NCBI GenBank assembly: GCA_030596145.1
Contig: JAUVKS010000025.1
Span: forward strand, 1 to 14,343
DNA from: Pseudomonadota bacterium
GTDB taxonomy: Bacteria > Desulfobacterota > Syntrophia > Syntrophales > JADFWA01
Direction: 5' to 3'
DNA length: 14,343 bases
Below, in pieces: positions 13,003 to 14,343 of this stretch. How positions within the stretch are numbered: position 1 is the stretch's first letter; every line of letters begins with the position of its first letter. The notes below the pieces were generated by a model, which did not search any database, was not told the DNA's origin, and was given only the letters and a program-made list of their open reading frames with translations. The position numbers were made by a program, and so were the translations under genes.

Positions 13003-14331
13003 TTAGCTTTCTTCTACCAACTCACCCCGCAAGGAATGGAGATAGGCTTTTGTAATCTTTACCGGTACGATTTCCCCGATAATGTCAGCCCCTCCCTTGA
13101 AATTGATGATTTTATGTGACCGCGTCCTTCCCATCACATCATCACGGCAATTTTTACTAAACCCTTCTACCAGGACATTCTCTACACTACTCTCAAGAGC
13201 CTGGTTCTTTTCAAGGGTATGTTTTTCCTGCAGGGACTGAACAATACTTAGCCTTCTGATTTTACTATCTGCACTTACCCTATTATCAAATTTCAAAGCC
13301 TCGGTACCATCACGTTCAGAATACTTGAAGGAAAAAAGGCCATCAAATCTGACTTCTTCCATAAGATCAACAGTCTTTTGAAAATCCTCCTCGGTTTCGC
13401 CAGGAAATCCCACAATAATATCTGAAGTAATACTTATATCAGGACAGACTTCCCTCAATCTGGCCACTCTATCCGAATAATCCGCTCTTGTATAATGTCT
13501 GTTCATTCTCTTTAAAACATGGTCTGACCCTGACTGGACGGGCAAGTGAATATGCTGGCATAATTCATCAACCTCAGTAAAACACCTTATAATATCTTCC
13601 GACAGGTCTTTGGGATTAGAAGTCGTAAATCTTATTCTCTCTATCCCTTTTATCCCGCCGATCTTCTTCAATAAAATTGAAAAACCGGGGCAACCATTTA
13701 TTGTCTTACCATAAGAATTCACATTCTGACCGAGAAGAGTCACTTCCTTCACACCATAATCGGCGAGGGCAACCACCTCATTTATAATCTCCTGAATATC
13801 CCGGCTCTCTTCCTTCCCTCTCAAATAGGGAACCACACAGTAAGTACAGAAATTATTGCAACCTTGCATAACGGTCACATAGGCACTTACAGCACCATTT
13901 TGAGGTAACGCCAATATTCCCAGAGATTTTACAGATTCATGAAATGAGGTTTCTACAACCCGGGATCCGGTAGTTTCTACATATCTTATCATCTCGGGAA
14001 GGCAATGTATATTATGGGTACCAAAAACCAGATCCAGGTAGGGAGCTCTTTTGAAAAATTTTGATCTCAATTGCTGGGCAAGACACCCACCTATACCTAT
14101 TATCAAATGAGACTTCTTTAATTTTAATTTCTTGAATCTCCCCAGCTCACTGTATGCCTTCTGTTCGGCCTTCTCTCTGATACTACATGTATTAAGTAGA
14201 ATAAGGTCAGCCTTCTCCACATCGTCTGTCGTTTCATATCCCAGCCCACCAAGCAGTTCTATCATCTGCTCCGAATCATGGACATTCATCTGACAGCCGA
14301 AAGTTCGAAGATAGAGATACTTTTGCTTCAA
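13003..14331 (-). CDS. miaB: tRNA-2-methylthio-N6-dimethylallyladenosine synthase (MiaB); start uncertain at window edge
   Basis: MiaB is a radical-SAM methylthiotransferase that adds a methylthio group to i6A37 of tRNAs. The UPF0004 domain holds the auxiliary cluster cysteines Cys13 (TFGCQMNVHDS), Cys49 (LLNTCSIREKAEQ) and Cys83 (GIGGCLAQQ). The radical-SAM domain has GCNNFCTYC (Cys158, 162, 165), VVPYLRG and NVNSYG. A TRAM domain for RNA binding closes the protein (about 378-442). TCSIREKAEQ and VVPYLRG point to MiaB rather than MtaB or RimO. The 442-residue length assumes the TTG at 14331-14329. The frame stays open to the window edge and no ribosome site is visible in the 12 bases before it, so the true start may lie outside. 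The stop is in a heptamer repeat. Confidence 0.95.
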   Translation of the reverse strand: MKQKYLYLRTFGCQMNVHDSEQMIELLGGLGYETTDDVEKADLILLNTCSIREKAEQKAYSELGRFKKLKLKKSHLIIGIGGCLAQQLRSKFFKRAPYLDLVFGTHNIHCLPEMIRYVETTGSRVVETSFHESVKSLGILALPQNGAVSAYVTVMQGCNNFCTYCVVPYLRGKEESRDIQEIINEVVALADYGVKEVTLLGQNVNSYGKTINGCPGFSILLKKIGGIKGIERIRFTTSNPKDLSEDIIRCFTEVDELCQHIHLPVQSGSDHVLKRMNRHYTRADYSDRVARLREVCPDISITSDIIVGFPGETEEDFQKTVDLMEEVRFDGLFSFKYSERDGTEALKFDNRVSADSKIRRLSIVQSLQEKHTLEKNQALESSVENVLVEGFSKNCRDDVMGRTRSHKIINFKGGADIIGEIVPVKITKAYLHSLRGELVEES

Positions 14332-14343
14332 GATTTTAAAATA

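Larger units (their letters stand above)
12878..13007. repeat. Two inverted heptamer arrays around a hairpin and promoter
   Basis: The left array is four 7-base units: AGCACTC, AGCGGTC, AGCAAAC and AGCTATC (12878-12905). The right array is GCTGATG, GCTGATA, GCGGAAA and GCTTAGC (12980-13007), which on the opposite strand gives the same TCAGC core, so the arrays face each other. About 75 bp of AT-rich core lie between them. The right array includes the miaB stop codon, and GAAAGCT/AGCTTTC (12997-13011) is a perfect 7-bp inverted repeat at that edge. Confidence 0.65.

Overview
The window is a minus-strand run of housekeeping and amino-acid biosynthesis genes. No rRNA, tRNA, CRISPR array, transposase gene or defence system was seen. 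Read in the direction of transcription (right to left) the order is miaB, a DUF151 nuclease-family gene, a small DUF3553 gene, a xerC-type recombinase, hslV, hslU, argB, argD, argF, argG, argH, a small fibronectin-III lipoprotein, lysA and dapA (cut by the left edge). The order argB-D-F-G-H, lipoprotein, lysA, dapA, with xerC-hslVU just upstream, is one I associate with Desulfobacterota and Geobacter-like bacteria (the former Deltaproteobacteria). The protein sequences and moderate base composition fit that. The assignment is from memory of gene order, not from a search.

Right part (about 11.8-14.3 kb): miaB modifies tRNA. It is followed by a gap holding a two-armed heptamer-repeat element, a hairpin and a good sigma-70-like promoter that reads into the DUF151 gene. 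A 102-bp REP/MITE-like element and a short octamer repeat separate DUF151 from DUF3553. A rho-independent terminator follows DUF3553.

Middle and left (about 11.7 kb down to 1): a long probable operon starts at xerC. xerC and hslV are directly adjacent, and hslV and hslU encode the two-part HslVU protease. argB, argD, argF, argG and argH carry acetylglutamate to arginine except for the ArgC reduction and deacetylation steps, whose genes are not here. After a small lipoprotein, lysA and dapA supply the last and first committed steps of the diaminopimelate/lysine pathway. argD/argF overlap by one base and argG/argH are 17 bp apart; most other gaps hold small dispersed repeats.

The most unusual feature is in the gaps, not the genes. 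Nearly every intercistronic gap contains a different short palindromic or tandem repeat, usually within about 10 bases of the upstream stop codon and sometimes including it. I count at least seven repeat types, several present more than once in this window. No gene-free stretch exceeds 300 bases; the largest gaps are 12125-12355, 11724-11896 and 12857-13002, all described below. I do not see a new multi-gene system.
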